The position numbers were made by a program, and so were the translations under genes. Positions 24,171 to 31,357 of a stretch of DNA of 43,390 bases are shown here, one piece after another (the first letter of the stretch is position 1; every line of letters starts with the position of its first letter). Source of the DNA: Sphingomonadales bacterium. Its GTDB lineage: Bacteria > Pseudomonadota > Alphaproteobacteria > Sphingomonadales > Sphingomonadaceae. The stretch spans positions 1-43,390 of the forward strand of contig JAGWTB010000014.1 in the NCBI GenBank assembly GCA_028869175.1, read 5' to 3'. A model generated the notes under the pieces. The model ran no database searches and was not told the origin of the DNA. It was given only the letters and a program-made list of their open reading frames with translations.

Positions 24171-24394
24171 CAGCGCCTCCACCATGCGGCCAGCGCGTCG
24201 GCGGCGTTCTGCCATTCCTGCTGGGCGGCAAGGCGATCCTCGGCCAGCCCACCAATCTTGAACTGCAGCACGTTCCACGCGGTATAAACCGCGCCATGCA
24301 GCGCCTTGGGCGAGAGGATTCCATGGCTACGGCACAGGCACCCGCATTCCGTCGCCGGATTGGTGCAAGTGTCGATCATGCAGGGTTTCAGCAT
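24170..24394 (-). CDS. Small Cys-rich phage protein
   Basis: 74 residues from ATG 24394 (GGGGAGG upstream). The N-terminus is rich in possible metal ligands: Cys5, Cys10, Cys17, Cys19, Cys21 and His24 in CMIDTCTNPATECGCLCRSH. A helical part follows (AAQQEWQNAADALAAWWRR). A small zinc-binding module is likely; function unknown. Coupled to both neighbours by TGATG overlaps. Confidence 0.62.
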   Translation of the reverse strand: MLKPCMIDTCTNPATECGCLCRSHGILSPKALHGAVYTAWNVLQFKIGGLAEDRLAAQQEWQNAADALAAWWRR

Positions 24395-25011
24395 CACAGG
24401 TCCTCCCCGATGATTGCGGAATTCATCGCCAGCGGCGGCAGCCAGATCGTGCGGGTCTGCCCCGGCAAGGTCGGCTTGCGGACGTTCCACACGATCCAGC
24501 AGTAATCGATCATGCCGCCCCGGAAGGCGCGCCCGCCCATCAGGGCGATCCGGTCACCCGGCGGCATCGAAGGCCGCTGGGTCAGGTGCAGCACCGCGCA
24601 GACCCGCCGCGAAGTCAGCTTCAGCGCGTGCCGCACGAAGGCCTCGGCAATGCCCTTGATGTACGAATAGGGCGGATTGAACACCAGGCTGCAGGGCGCG
24701 GGCGCGGCCTCCATCTCGCGGAAGTCGGCGCTGAAGAATTCGGGTGTGGGAATGCGCGGGCTGTCGGAAAACTCGCCCCATTCCACCCGGTCGACCACGT
24801 CGGACAGGTACGTCTTGAACCCGTGCTCATTGAACACGGCCGGGATGTTGCCGCGCCCGCAGGATGGGTCCCAGATCGCCTCACCGGCTTCAGCCTCGGC
24901 GCGGAATCCATCCAGCGCCCGGATCAGCTGGCCGGTCACCCACTGCTCTTCGACATACCAGTCATAGGGATGGCGCTTGTCGAACTTGGCTGAGGAGATT
25001 TCACCGCGCAT
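24394..25011 (-). CDS. DNA N6-adenine methyltransferase-like protein
   Basis: 205 residues from ATG 25011 (GGGAGG upstream). An S-adenosylmethionine-binding motif is visible as WDPSCGRGNIP (47-57), and the catalytic motif as FNPPYS (111-116), the NPPY form of N6-adenine methylases. It is small and has no recognisable target recognition domain, so it could be an orphan phage methylase used for host mimicry or anti-restriction, or a relative that has lost activity. It overlaps the ParB-MucR gene by 11 bases; the two are surely co-translated. Confidence 0.82.
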   Translation of the reverse strand: MRGEISSAKFDKRHPYDWYVEEQWVTGQLIRALDGFRAEAEAGEAIWDPSCGRGNIPAVFNEHGFKTYLSDVVDRVEWGEFSDSPRIPTPEFFSADFREMEAAPAPCSLVFNPPYSYIKGIAEAFVRHALKLTSRRVCAVLHLTQRPSMPPGDRIALMGGRAFRGGMIDYCWIVWNVRKPTLPGQTRTIWLPPLAMNSAIIGEDL

Positions 25012-26257
25012 CGGTGGCCTCCCGCTTCTTCGCTGCCCGCGCCGCCCGCACCCGCTCACGCCACGCCTTGTCGCGCGCCAGCGAGTAGTTCGGGGCCAGC
25101 ATCGGATAGTCGCAGGGCAGGCCCCAGCGGGCCTTGTACTCGCCCGGCGTCATGCCGATGCGGTTCAGATGCATGGTGAGATTGCGGTGGCGGGTGCCGT
25201 CTTCCAGGCACACGATGTAATCGGCCTTCACCGAAGTGTGGATTTTTACCGCCGGCTTCAGCACGTCGGCATCCGGCAGCGGATCGCCCAGTTCCTTGCT
25301 CAGCAGGTCGCGCAGATCACGCTTCAGGCTCTGGGTCAGCAACGACGCCATTTGCGGCAGGAAATCGCGCTTCTGCGGCGCGCCCAGCCGATCCCAGCCG
25401 CCGATGATCTGGTTGTAGAACTTCTGGTATGGCATCGGTGCAGGCGCGTTGTCCGCCTTGTCGATCCCGGCCCGCACCCGCGCTTCGTCCGCGCTCAGTT
25501 CGCCATCGGCCAGCAGCAGCTCGATCACCGCGCGCCGGTGGACCTCGTCGCGCACCTGCGCGATGGCCTTCAGCTGCGCCGCGTTCTCGCCGACCACGGG
25601 ATGCTTGGAAAGCGCCTCGGCCAGGCTGGGGAACGGCTCGATCACCAGCCGGAAAAGCTGCAGGTCGTTGTGGATGGTCCGGCGCGACATGCCCAGCGCT
25701 TCGCCGACCGATTCCTCCCATCCGTATACTTGTGCAATCGTTGCACAAGTATCGCCGACTTCCTCGGTCAGGGCATTTTCAGCCCGGATTTCGCCTGATT
25801 TGACCCGGTCCCAGCGCTTCTTGATGCCAAGCTGCTGGTGCGTCAGATTGCCGTGAACGCGCGCCACCCGCGCCTGCGCCGCCGCAACCAGCGCCGCCGT
25901 GAACTTCGCCCGCTCAATCGGCTGCAGCGGCCTGCGGTGCAGGTTCTCCGATGCCTCAAGGTCCTTCAGGTCCTCAGGCTTGCCCGATACTTCGATGGCA
26001 TAGACCGGGATGCCCTGCAGGCGCGCGCCGATCAGCCGGTGCATGCCGATCACCAGCTTCCACGGCAGCTTGTCCTTGCCCTTCTGGGCCACAACCTTGA
26101 TCGGATCGCGCTGGCCATCCACCGCCATCAGGCAGCCCAGTGCAGCCGCCTTGTCTTCATGCAGGAAGCCGATGCGCCCGGCATCGTCGATGTCGTTCGG
26201 GTCCAGCTCCAGCAACTTGGCGTCGCGCAGCAGCGACGGTGCCCCAGCGGCGTTCAT
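25001..26257 (-). CDS. ParB-like protein fused to a MucR/Ros-type domain
   Basis: 418 residues. The N-terminal ParB/Srx-like domain has VDGQRDPIKV (46-55), GMHRLIGARLQGI (71-83, the GxHR box) and ENLHRRPLQPIERAKF (104-119). A central helix-turn-helix follows (SVGEALGMSRRTIHNDL, 183-199). Residues about 334-410 match MucR/Ros regulators: VKADYIVCLEDGTRH, then MTPGEYKARWGL and DYPMLAPNYSLAR. In the zinc site Cys350, Asp353 and His363 are kept but the last His is lost. GGAGG precedes ATG 26257. The fusion would combine a ParB-type specific DNA binder with a MucR-type binder. A perfect 27-bp palindrome lies inside this gene. Confidence 0.85.
   Translation of the reverse strand: MNAAGAPSLLRDAKLLELDPNDIDDAGRIGFLHEDKAAALGCLMAVDGQRDPIKVVAQKGKDKLPWKLVIGMHRLIGARLQGIPVYAIEVSGKPEDLKDLEASENLHRRPLQPIERAKFTAALVAAAQARVARVHGNLTHQQLGIKKRWDRVKSGEIRAENALTEEVGDTCATIAQVYGWEESVGEALGMSRRTIHNDLQLFRLVIEPFPSLAEALSKHPVVGENAAQLKAIAQVRDEVHRRAVIELLLADGELSADEARVRAGIDKADNAPAPMPYQKFYNQIIGGWDRLGAPQKRDFLPQMASLLTQSLKRDLRDLLSKELGDPLPDADVLKPAVKIHTSVKADYIVCLEDGTRHRNLTMHLNRIGMTPGEYKARWGLPCDYPMLAPNYSLARDKAWRERVRAARAAKKREATDAR
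25726..25752. promoter_or_regulatory. Perfect 12-bp-arm palindrome inside the ParB-MucR gene (candidate ParB or repressor site)
   Basis: Arm ATACTTGTGCAA is followed by a 3-base spacer TCG and the exact complement. Its core TTGTGCAA also occurs at 26902-26909 in the immunity region. The codons used here (GAT ACT TGT GCA ... GTA) are unusually AT-ending for this gene, as if the DNA itself were under selection. Confidence 0.7.
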
Positions 26258-26655
26258 TTCGCACCTCCACTTAGACGGTGCGCCGCATCGCAGGCAGGGC
26301 TAGCCTGCACTCGAAAGCGGAACCCATTCCGCTGGCAGCCGGTCAGGCTGCCGCAACAAAAAGGACTGGCATATGAACGAAGATGATCTGCGCTGCTCCG
26401 TACATGCGTCTCTGGCGGCGCTTCGCCTGGCGTTTCACTGCACGAATGCGCTGCTGCACCACCGGCTGCTATCGCCTGCAAAGCAGCAAGAATGTGCTGA
26501 AGCACTTCAAGAACTGCATCTTGCGCTGGAACAGATCGCGCCGGATCAGGCGATGTATGAGAACCTTGAAGGGGTTCGCGAGATGATTGATCGGCTGACG
26601 GTTCGTCAGTCTGACGCAGCTTCGCAATCGTAGCCATGATGCTGGAATCGATCAT
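26254..26655 (-). CDS. Possible early-operon ORF between HTH and ParB-MucR genes
   Basis: 133 residues, starting MIDSSIMATIAKLRQTDEPS. ATG 26655 overlaps the HTH stop as ATGA and its stop overlaps the ParB-MucR ATG as ATGA, the same coupling as most gene pairs of this operon. That favours a real gene. Against it, the last 40 residues (SPFCCGSLTGCQRNG and beyond) look random and coincide with three tandem hairpins, and a plus-strand ORF with a good ribosome site covers its middle. Only one may be functional. Confidence 0.42.
   Translation of the reverse strand: MIDSSIMATIAKLRQTDEPSADQSSREPLQGSHTSPDPARSVPAQDAVLEVLQHILAALQAIAAGGAAAHSCSETPGEAPPETHVRSSADHLRSYASPFCCGSLTGCQRNGFRFRVQASPACDAAHRLSGGAK
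26290..26352 (+). promoter_or_regulatory. Three tandem stem-loops upstream of the plus-strand ORF
   Basis: Perfect hairpins follow one another: GCAGGC/GCCTGC (26290-26308), AGCGGAA/TTCCGCT with loop CCCA (26316-26333), and GGCAGCC/GGCTGCC with loop GGTCA (26334-26352). AAAAAGGA and ATG 26373 come next. This would be a highly structured leader, a small RNA, or a protein-binding array. Confidence 0.6.
26373..26633 (+). CDS. Plus-strand ORF antisense to the early operon
   Basis: 86 residues with ribosome site AAGGA 7 bases before ATG 26373 and a protein-like pattern. Two amphipathic helices (LAALRLAFHCTNALLHHRLL, then AKQQECAEALQELHLALEQI) precede an acidic end. Codon choice (many ctg, gcg, gaa) supports coding. 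It runs against the early operon and over the 26254-26655 reverse ORF. No family is recognised. If expressed it might act with or against the early genes, for instance by transcriptional interference. Confidence 0.5.
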   Translation: MNEDDLRCSVHASLAALRLAFHCTNALLHHRLLSPAKQQECAEALQELHLALEQIAPDQAMYENLEGVREMIDRLTVRQSDAASQS

Positions 26656-26897
26656 GCTGCCACCGCCTTGCGCGCACGGCGCGCCCTGGCTGCATCCCGT
26701 TCGAGTTTGGCCAGCGCGTCATACAGCTTGCCAATGGACCGCAGCGTCGCACCGATCGGCTCGGGGTTCCGATCCGACTTTTTCCATCGGCTGAAGGTTG
26801 TGGGGTCAAGGCCCGCCTCCCGGCAGACCCGATTCATCGAAACACGGGCGATGAACGCCCGATGCTCGATATCCGCGATGACTGATTCTTGGTCCAT
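26652..26897 (-). CDS. Ner/Cro-like helix-turn-helix regulator, first gene of the early operon
   Basis: 81 residues from ATG 26897. The pattern ARVSMNRVCREAGLDPTTFSRWKKSDRNPEP (about 14-44) is a clear helix-turn-helix of the XRE type. A basic Ala/Arg-rich end follows. It is divergent from the repressor across a 75-bp operator region, the place of ner in Mu, where Ner shuts down early and repressor transcription. Downstream genes are coupled by ATGA. Confidence 0.8.
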   Translation of the reverse strand: MDQESVIADIEHRAFIARVSMNRVCREAGLDPTTFSRWKKSDRNPEPIGATLRSIGKLYDALAKLERDAARARRARKAVAA

Positions 26898-26972
26898 GGA
26901 TTGTGCAATATCTGCATAAATGCACATTTGCAATTGCAGATTTGCAAAGGGACGGCATCTGCATTTCTGCTA
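26898..26972. promoter_or_regulatory. Immunity control region: seven TGCA-centred operator motifs between divergent regulators
   Basis: This AT-rich 75-bp stretch holds TGCA at 26904, 26913, 26921, 26929, 26935, 26943 and 26960, mostly 8-9 bases apart and often within TTTGCAA or TTGTGCAA. It must contain the early promoter (leftward) and the repressor promoter (rightward). The array is the likely target of the S24 repressor and the Ner-like protein. Confidence 0.72.
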
Positions 26973-27707
26973 ATGGGTAGCGCTATGGATGGCCTTGAAC
27001 GGGACAGACTTCTTCTCGAAGCGCTGGTGCGTCACACGGGTGAGACGCCCACTGCCATTGCGCGCGCGATCGAGGTTTCAGCGACGACAATCAGCCGCCC
27101 CTATGCAGGCACTTCAACGTCTAGGTTGAGCCGCTCGACCATCGACAAATTGCGCTCGCGCTACCCAGATTTTCCGGGCTGGTCTCCGGCCCAGTTGAAT
27201 GACCGGCAAGTGCCGTTTCAGGGGCCACCTGCCGAAGTCGATCGACTTCTCCCGCGCGCGTCGGCGCCGACGAAAGTCCCGCCCGAAAATGACATGGTCG
27301 AAATCGCCCAGATCGACCTGACCTTTGGCCTGGGCGGGGCAATCATGGACGAAGAGATTGCCGATGGTCAGGCCGAAATGCGGCAATTCCCCGCTGCCTG
27401 GCTGCGCCAGATCACAAACAGCCCGGCACCCTTGCTCTACTGGGCGAAAGGCGTCGGCAATTCGATGGAGCCGGCCATTGGCGATGGCGACATCATCCTG
27501 ATCGACCGCTCGCAGCGCGACCTGCAGTTCAGCGACCTGTGCTGGGCCTTCGCCTACGGCCAGACCGCCATGATCAAGCGCCTGCGCCCGATGCCCGACG
27601 GCGGCGTCAAAATCCTGTCCGACAACGACCGCGTCGCCCCCGAGGTTGCCTATGACGGCGAGCTGCACATATTCGGCCGCGTCATCGCCGTGGTGCGGAG
27701 GATGTAA
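26973..27707 (+). CDS. Phage repressor with S24/LexA-type domain
   Basis: 244 residues from ATG 26973 (ATG 26985 is an alternative; neither has a strong ribosome site). The N-terminal helix-turn-helix is visible (GETPTAIARAIEVSATTISRP, about 23-43). The C-terminal S24 peptidase fold has Ser164 in GVGNSMEPAIGDGDIILI and Lys202 in GQTAMIKRL, the LexA/CI catalytic dyad. This suggests a CI-like repressor that may respond to RecA, unlike the Mu Repc type. It is transcribed towards the phage left end, divergent from the early operon. Confidence 0.9.
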   Translation: MGSAMDGLERDRLLLEALVRHTGETPTAIARAIEVSATTISRPYAGTSTSRLSRSTIDKLRSRYPDFPGWSPAQLNDRQVPFQGPPAEVDRLLPRASAPTKVPPENDMVEIAQIDLTFGLGGAIMDEEIADGQAEMRQFPAAWLRQITNSPAPLLYWAKGVGNSMEPAIGDGDIILIDRSQRDLQFSDLCWAFAYGQTAMIKRLRPMPDGGVKILSDNDRVAPEVAYDGELHIFGRVIAVVRRM

Positions 27708-27745
27708 GTGATGGGGACAGCATTGGCGGGTATGAGGGGTTATTG

Positions 27746-28189
27746 ATGTCGAGAACAGGTTCGATCGTTCGGCGCACAGTGGCTTCAGCGTGCCTACTCT
27801 TCACAGCATGTGTGGCTGGGCCGGCCATGGCCGATGATGGCGAATGGGTGCCGCCGATTAAGATCGATATTCCCAGCGCATTTCAGGGAACATGGGTGCG
27901 CTCGGACATTCCTGACTGCGTGAAGGACGATCCCTATTCATTGGAGATCGGTCCACGCTCAATCTATCGATACGAAGCCTACGAATTCCTCGAAATCGCA
28001 GCGCTCGACTATTCCGATGATCCGCCCCAGTTCGCCGGCATGTTCATCGTGGCCAGAGGCACCAACTTCGGTCGCGTGACTGAGAGGCTTCGGATGCAAG
28101 GCAGTAGCCTGATCGTCTCGACCGGCAATGTCGGGGTCGAGAAGCCTACAGGGGTGCAGACATTCAAGCGCTGCACCCCTGTAAAGTAA
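27746..28189 (+). CDS. Secreted protein encoded beside the repressor (possible lysogenic cargo)
   Basis: 147 residues from ATG 27746 (GAGGGG 6 bases upstream). A signal peptide is visible: a basic start, hydrophobic VASACLLFTACVAG, and a likely cut after AMA. The mature part is about 118 residues: IDIPSAFQGTWVRSDIPDC, a middle YRYEAYEFLEIAAL, and the end VQTFKRC. Two cysteines frame the mature domain and could form a disulfide. It lies 38 bases after the repressor on the same strand, so it should be expressed in the lysogen. I recognise no family; a moron altering host surface or periplasm is an inference. Confidence 0.75.
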   Translation: MSRTGSIVRRTVASACLLFTACVAGPAMADDGEWVPPIKIDIPSAFQGTWVRSDIPDCVKDDPYSLEIGPRSIYRYEAYEFLEIAALDYSDDPPQFAGMFIVARGTNFGRVTERLRMQGSSLIVSTGNVGVEKPTGVQTFKRCTPVK

Positions 28190-28679
28190 CAAAAACGGAC
28201 ATTGGCATGGATCGGTTCATACGATGAAAAACTGTCCCACTTCCCACCTGCCAGGAACACATCGTTTAATGTGCGCCATGGCTATGAGAAGTCGGATTTC
28301 CGCCAATCCTGCCGCCAGACTGGCCCTATTTGGAAGTGGGCGCGCTAAGTGACCCACTTTGTCCCACTTCCGCCCCCGAAAAGGCCCGCTGAGAAGGGTC
28401 TTTCGGCCCTCTCACTGGCTGGTTTCAGCCCTCTGAGAAGGCAGCGGCGGAAATGGCCCGACTCCAGAAGCTCTTGTCCCGCGACCGTCTAAATCAACCA
28501 TCGCTCTAGACAGTCAACCTCGCCCCCGAAGCCTCACGCAAAGCGACGAAAATGCCCGAGAATGGCCGATTTTCCCACCACTCCCCGGATAAACCCGCAT
28601 GTCCCCGCTACTCCAGACAGTCACGTCCCCTCACAATCGTGATCGATGCAGACAGAGACCCGCAAGTCCAGTTCGCCCA
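28190..28679. other. Non-coding phage left-end region
   Basis: 490 bp without a credible gene. It holds the GTCCCACTT-type repeats (28234-28371), CTGAGAAGG twice (28389-28397 and 28433-28441), and the near-identical motifs CTCTAGACAGTCA (28502-28514) and CTCCAGACAGTCA (about 28610-28622). The prophage/host junction must lie here, since the next gene is a typical host gene. The exact end could not be set without the other phage end and the target duplication. Confidence 0.65.
28234..28371. repeat. GTCCCACTT-type repeats, candidate transposase end-binding sites
   Basis: GTCCCACTTCCC at 28234-28245, GACCCACTTTG at 28351-28361 and GTCCCACTTCC at 28361-28371 are in direct orientation. GGAAGTGGGC at 28332-28341 is the inverse. 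Mu has three MuA sites at each end with mixed orientation and uneven spacing. A matching set should exist at the other phage end. Confidence 0.5.
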
Positions 28680-30305
28680 TCATCCCGGTACCAATCGCAG
28701 CGCCAGCGCCTCGGCAACCCGGATGCCGTCGACCGCGGCGGAAAGGATGCCTCCGGCATAGCCTGCACCCTCGCCCGCAGGGTATAGCCCCGCCGTGTTC
28801 ACGCTCTGCAGGTCCGCGCCGCGCCGGAAGCGCACGGGGGACGAGGTGCGCGTCTCGACCCCGGTCATCACCACGTCCGGGTGATCGTAGCCGGGAACCT
28901 GACGGCCAAACACCGGCAGCGCCTCGCGGATGGCATCGATGGCATAGTCGGGCAGGCATTCGCGCAGGTCGGTCGGGTGGACGCCGGGCTGGTACGAAGG
29001 CACCACCGCGCCGAAACCCCCGCGCGACGGTTTGCCGGCCACGAAATCGCCCAGCTTCTGGCCCGGTGCCTGGTAGTTCGATCCGCCTGCCACGAAGGCC
29101 AGGCTTTCCCAGTGTCGCTGGAAGGCGATCCCCGCCAACGGTCCGCCGGGATAGTCGCGTTCGGGATGAATATCGACGACGAGGCCGGAATTGGCGTTGA
29201 ATTCAGCGCGCGAATACTGGCTCATCCCGTTGGTGACGACGCGGCCCTCCTCGCTGGTCGCCGCGACCACGCGCCCGCCGGGGCACATGCAGAATGAATA
29301 GACCGTGCGGCCGTTGGAACTCTTGTGCGACAATGCATAGGCCGCTGCGCCCAGCAGCTTGTTGCCAGCGTTGGGGCCGTAGCGCGCCTTGTCGATCCAG
29401 CTTTGCGGATGCTCGATCCGCAGGCCGATGGCGAAGGGCTTGGCTTCGGCAAAAACCCCGCGATCGTGCAGCACCTGGAACGTATCGCGCGCCGAATGGC
29501 CCACAGCGACGATCACCTGGCTGGCGGCCAGATATTCCCCGGTGGAAAGGTGCAGCCCGCGCATGTGCCGCGATCCGTCCGCTTTCGTCTCGATGTCGAA
29601 ATCATCGACCCGGGTGCCAAAGCGATACTCGCCGCCGAGCTGTTCGATCGTCTCCCGGATCGACATCACCATGGTGACCAGCCGGAAGGTGCCGATATGC
29701 GGGTGGGCTTCGGTTAGAATATCCTCGGGCGCGCCGGCCTTGACGAATTCGGTCAGCACCTTGCGGCCGAGATGGCGCGGGTCCTTGATCCGGCTGTAGA
29801 GCTTGCCGTCGGAGAAGGTCCCTGCCCCGCCTTCGCCGAACTGGACGTTCGATTCCGGGTCCAGCACCGACTTGCGCCACAGCCCCCAGGTATCCTTGGT
29901 CCGCTCGCGCACCGCCTTGCCGCGCTCGACGATGATCGGGCGGAAGCCCATCTGCGCCAGCACCAGCGCGGCGAGCAACCCGCAAGGCCCCGCGCCGATC
30001 ACCACCGGGCGCGGGCCGGACCAGCCGATGGGCGCGCGGGTGGGGAAGCGGTAGGAGGTATCCGGGGTTGCCCGCAGGTGACTGTCCCCGGCGTGCAGCG
30101 CCAGCAGCCGCGCTTCGTCCTGTACGACCACGTCAATCACATAGACCAGTTTGATCGCCGCCTTCTTGCGCGCATCGTTCCCGCGCCGCACCACGGTGAA
30201 CCGTTCGAGCGCCTGGCGCGCGATCCCCAGCCGCGCGCAGATCGCCGCCTCAAGGTCTTCGGGGCTGTGGTCGAGCGGCAGGGCAAGGTCTGAGAGGCGA
30301 AGCAT
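28680..30305 (-). CDS. FAD-dependent dehydrogenase (COG2509-type)
   Basis: 541 residues. The Rossmann motif is VVIGAGPCGLLAALVLAQMG (101-120), followed by VERGKAVRERTKDTWGLWR and a Gly-rich FGEGGAGTFSDGKL. A second FAD-contacting motif, AGLYPAGEGAGYAGGI, lies near the end. The N-terminal ~95 residues form an extra alpha/beta domain of this family. The natural substrate is not known. It is the first host gene next to the prophage, and the prophage sits just downstream of its stop. Confidence 0.87.
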   Translation of the reverse strand: MLRLSDLALPLDHSPEDLEAAICARLGIARQALERFTVVRRGNDARKKAAIKLVYVIDVVVQDEARLLALHAGDSHLRATPDTSYRFPTRAPIGWSGPRPVVIGAGPCGLLAALVLAQMGFRPIIVERGKAVRERTKDTWGLWRKSVLDPESNVQFGEGGAGTFSDGKLYSRIKDPRHLGRKVLTEFVKAGAPEDILTEAHPHIGTFRLVTMVMSIRETIEQLGGEYRFGTRVDDFDIETKADGSRHMRGLHLSTGEYLAASQVIVAVGHSARDTFQVLHDRGVFAEAKPFAIGLRIEHPQSWIDKARYGPNAGNKLLGAAAYALSHKSSNGRTVYSFCMCPGGRVVAATSEEGRVVTNGMSQYSRAEFNANSGLVVDIHPERDYPGGPLAGIAFQRHWESLAFVAGGSNYQAPGQKLGDFVAGKPSRGGFGAVVPSYQPGVHPTDLRECLPDYAIDAIREALPVFGRQVPGYDHPDVVMTGVETRTSSPVRFRRGADLQSVNTAGLYPAGEGAGYAGGILSAAVDGIRVAEALALRLVPG

Positions 30306-30350
30306 GGCGCGGCGTCTAGCGTTTATGGCCGCCCATTGCCACGCCTTGCC

Positions 30351-31259
30351 TCAAGCGATGTAGCCATGTTCCTTGAGGAACCACCGCAACGCTTGCTCGA
30401 ACCCGGAAAAACTGCGCGACTTGCCTTCAGGGCACGCATCGTCGACCAGCGCGACCGTGCATGGCTCGGGAAGCCAGTCAGCCTGCCTGACGTGGGCGAC
30501 GGCGAAAGCGATCCCTTCCTCCGCCTTGCCTTGCCGGGCCATGGCGGCGGCGTAGGAAGCACAGGCCCCGCTGTTCCCCGCCTCGTCCGACTTGGCGCAA
30601 TAGCGGCGCGTCTGCGCGGCGAAGGTGCCGTAGAGCCTGGCAAAGCGCGGCTCGGCAGAAACATCGACCAATGCACCGCCACGCAGGTTGTATACTGCAG
30701 GCACCGCCCACGATGCGGCATAGGACGCGAAGGCATAGAGGAAGCTGTCATCGGCGCGAACGATGTCTGCGGTGCCGTCGCCGTCGATGTCCTTGGGAAA
30801 AGCGTCATCCAGATCGCCGTCGATGCCGGGCAGCGCGAGCATTCTGGCCTTGCCGTCCACGGTGGCCACCATCTGGAAAGTTGCGCAGCAGTGCATCCCG
30901 CCCGAATAGCCTTCCAGAATGACCACTGGCACGGCATCGCGCGGCGATAGCTTGCCGATGCCGACGTGAAGCCCGTGGACGTCCATCCGCATTTCGTCAG
31001 GCGGCAATTCAAGCACGGGCTGGCCTGGCAGGGTTACCGCGATGTGCAGCGCGGCAATCTCGTCCTTGTCCTCACCCTCACCGATGGAGCGCGTGGTCGG
31101 CTCAAGGCGGACTTCGGCGAGATCGCCGCGCAGCGTCACGATGCGCTGCTTCTGGATCGGGTTCACCGCGCGCCAGAGCGGCTTCGCTGCGACCGGCGCG
31201 GCCGCGCCCAGCAAGACCGCCGCCAGTGGCAGCGCGGCAAGGAAGCGGTGTGGGGTCAT
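30351..31259 (-). CDS. Secreted protein of unknown function
   Basis: 302 residues from ATG 31259, chosen because it begins a proper signal peptide: MTPHRFLAALPLAAVLLGAA, cut after VAA. Mature part: a beta-rich first half with YSGGMHCCATFQMVATV, an acidic motif DAFPKDIDGDGTADIV (FG-GAP- or calcium-loop-like), then DDSFLYAFASYA. A Cys-containing end follows. It lies between ftsK and the FAD gene on the same strand, with no clear functional link. No family is named. Confidence 0.72.
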   Translation of the reverse strand: MTPHRFLAALPLAAVLLGAAAPVAAKPLWRAVNPIQKQRIVTLRGDLAEVRLEPTTRSIGEGEDKDEIAALHIAVTLPGQPVLELPPDEMRMDVHGLHVGIGKLSPRDAVPVVILEGYSGGMHCCATFQMVATVDGKARMLALPGIDGDLDDAFPKDIDGDGTADIVRADDSFLYAFASYAASWAVPAVYNLRGGALVDVSAEPRFARLYGTFAAQTRRYCAKSDEAGNSGACASYAAAMARQGKAEEGIAFAVAHVRQADWLPEPCTVALVDDACPEGKSRSFSGFEQALRWFLKEHGYIA

Positions 31260-31357
31260 GCGCCTGCAGCTCCCGGTGTTCGATGGTCTGGCCAAGGCCC
31301 ACGAATAGGGCAGGCTCATCGCGGCACCTACTGACAAGTACTGTTAGGCGCGCTGGG

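Larger units (their letters stand above)
1..28650. mobile_element. Mu-like transposable prophage (partial, structural end off the left edge)
   Basis: A continuous leftward gene array matches the Mu order: repressor and HTH regulator, transposase A, ATPase B, gp16, Mor, lysis genes, gp24-gp29-like packaging genes, F, G, I/Z, decoration, T, gp35, gp36. The tail genes are lambda-like (tube, frameshifted chaperones, tape measure) rather than the contractile Mu tail, as in B3/RcapMu-type siphoviruses. The tape measure gene runs off base 1, so the distal tail genes and the phage right end are missing. The phage left end lies between about 28,190 and 28,670, just before the host FAD-dehydrogenase gene. 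The exact terminal dinucleotide could not be fixed, so the right coordinate is approximate. All recognised core genes are open, so the element looks potentially functional. Confidence 0.93.

Noticed and set aside
28552..28761. Plus-strand ORF at the phage/host junction
   Set aside because: No ribosome site, random-looking composition, and it overlaps the end of the FAD-dehydrogenase gene.
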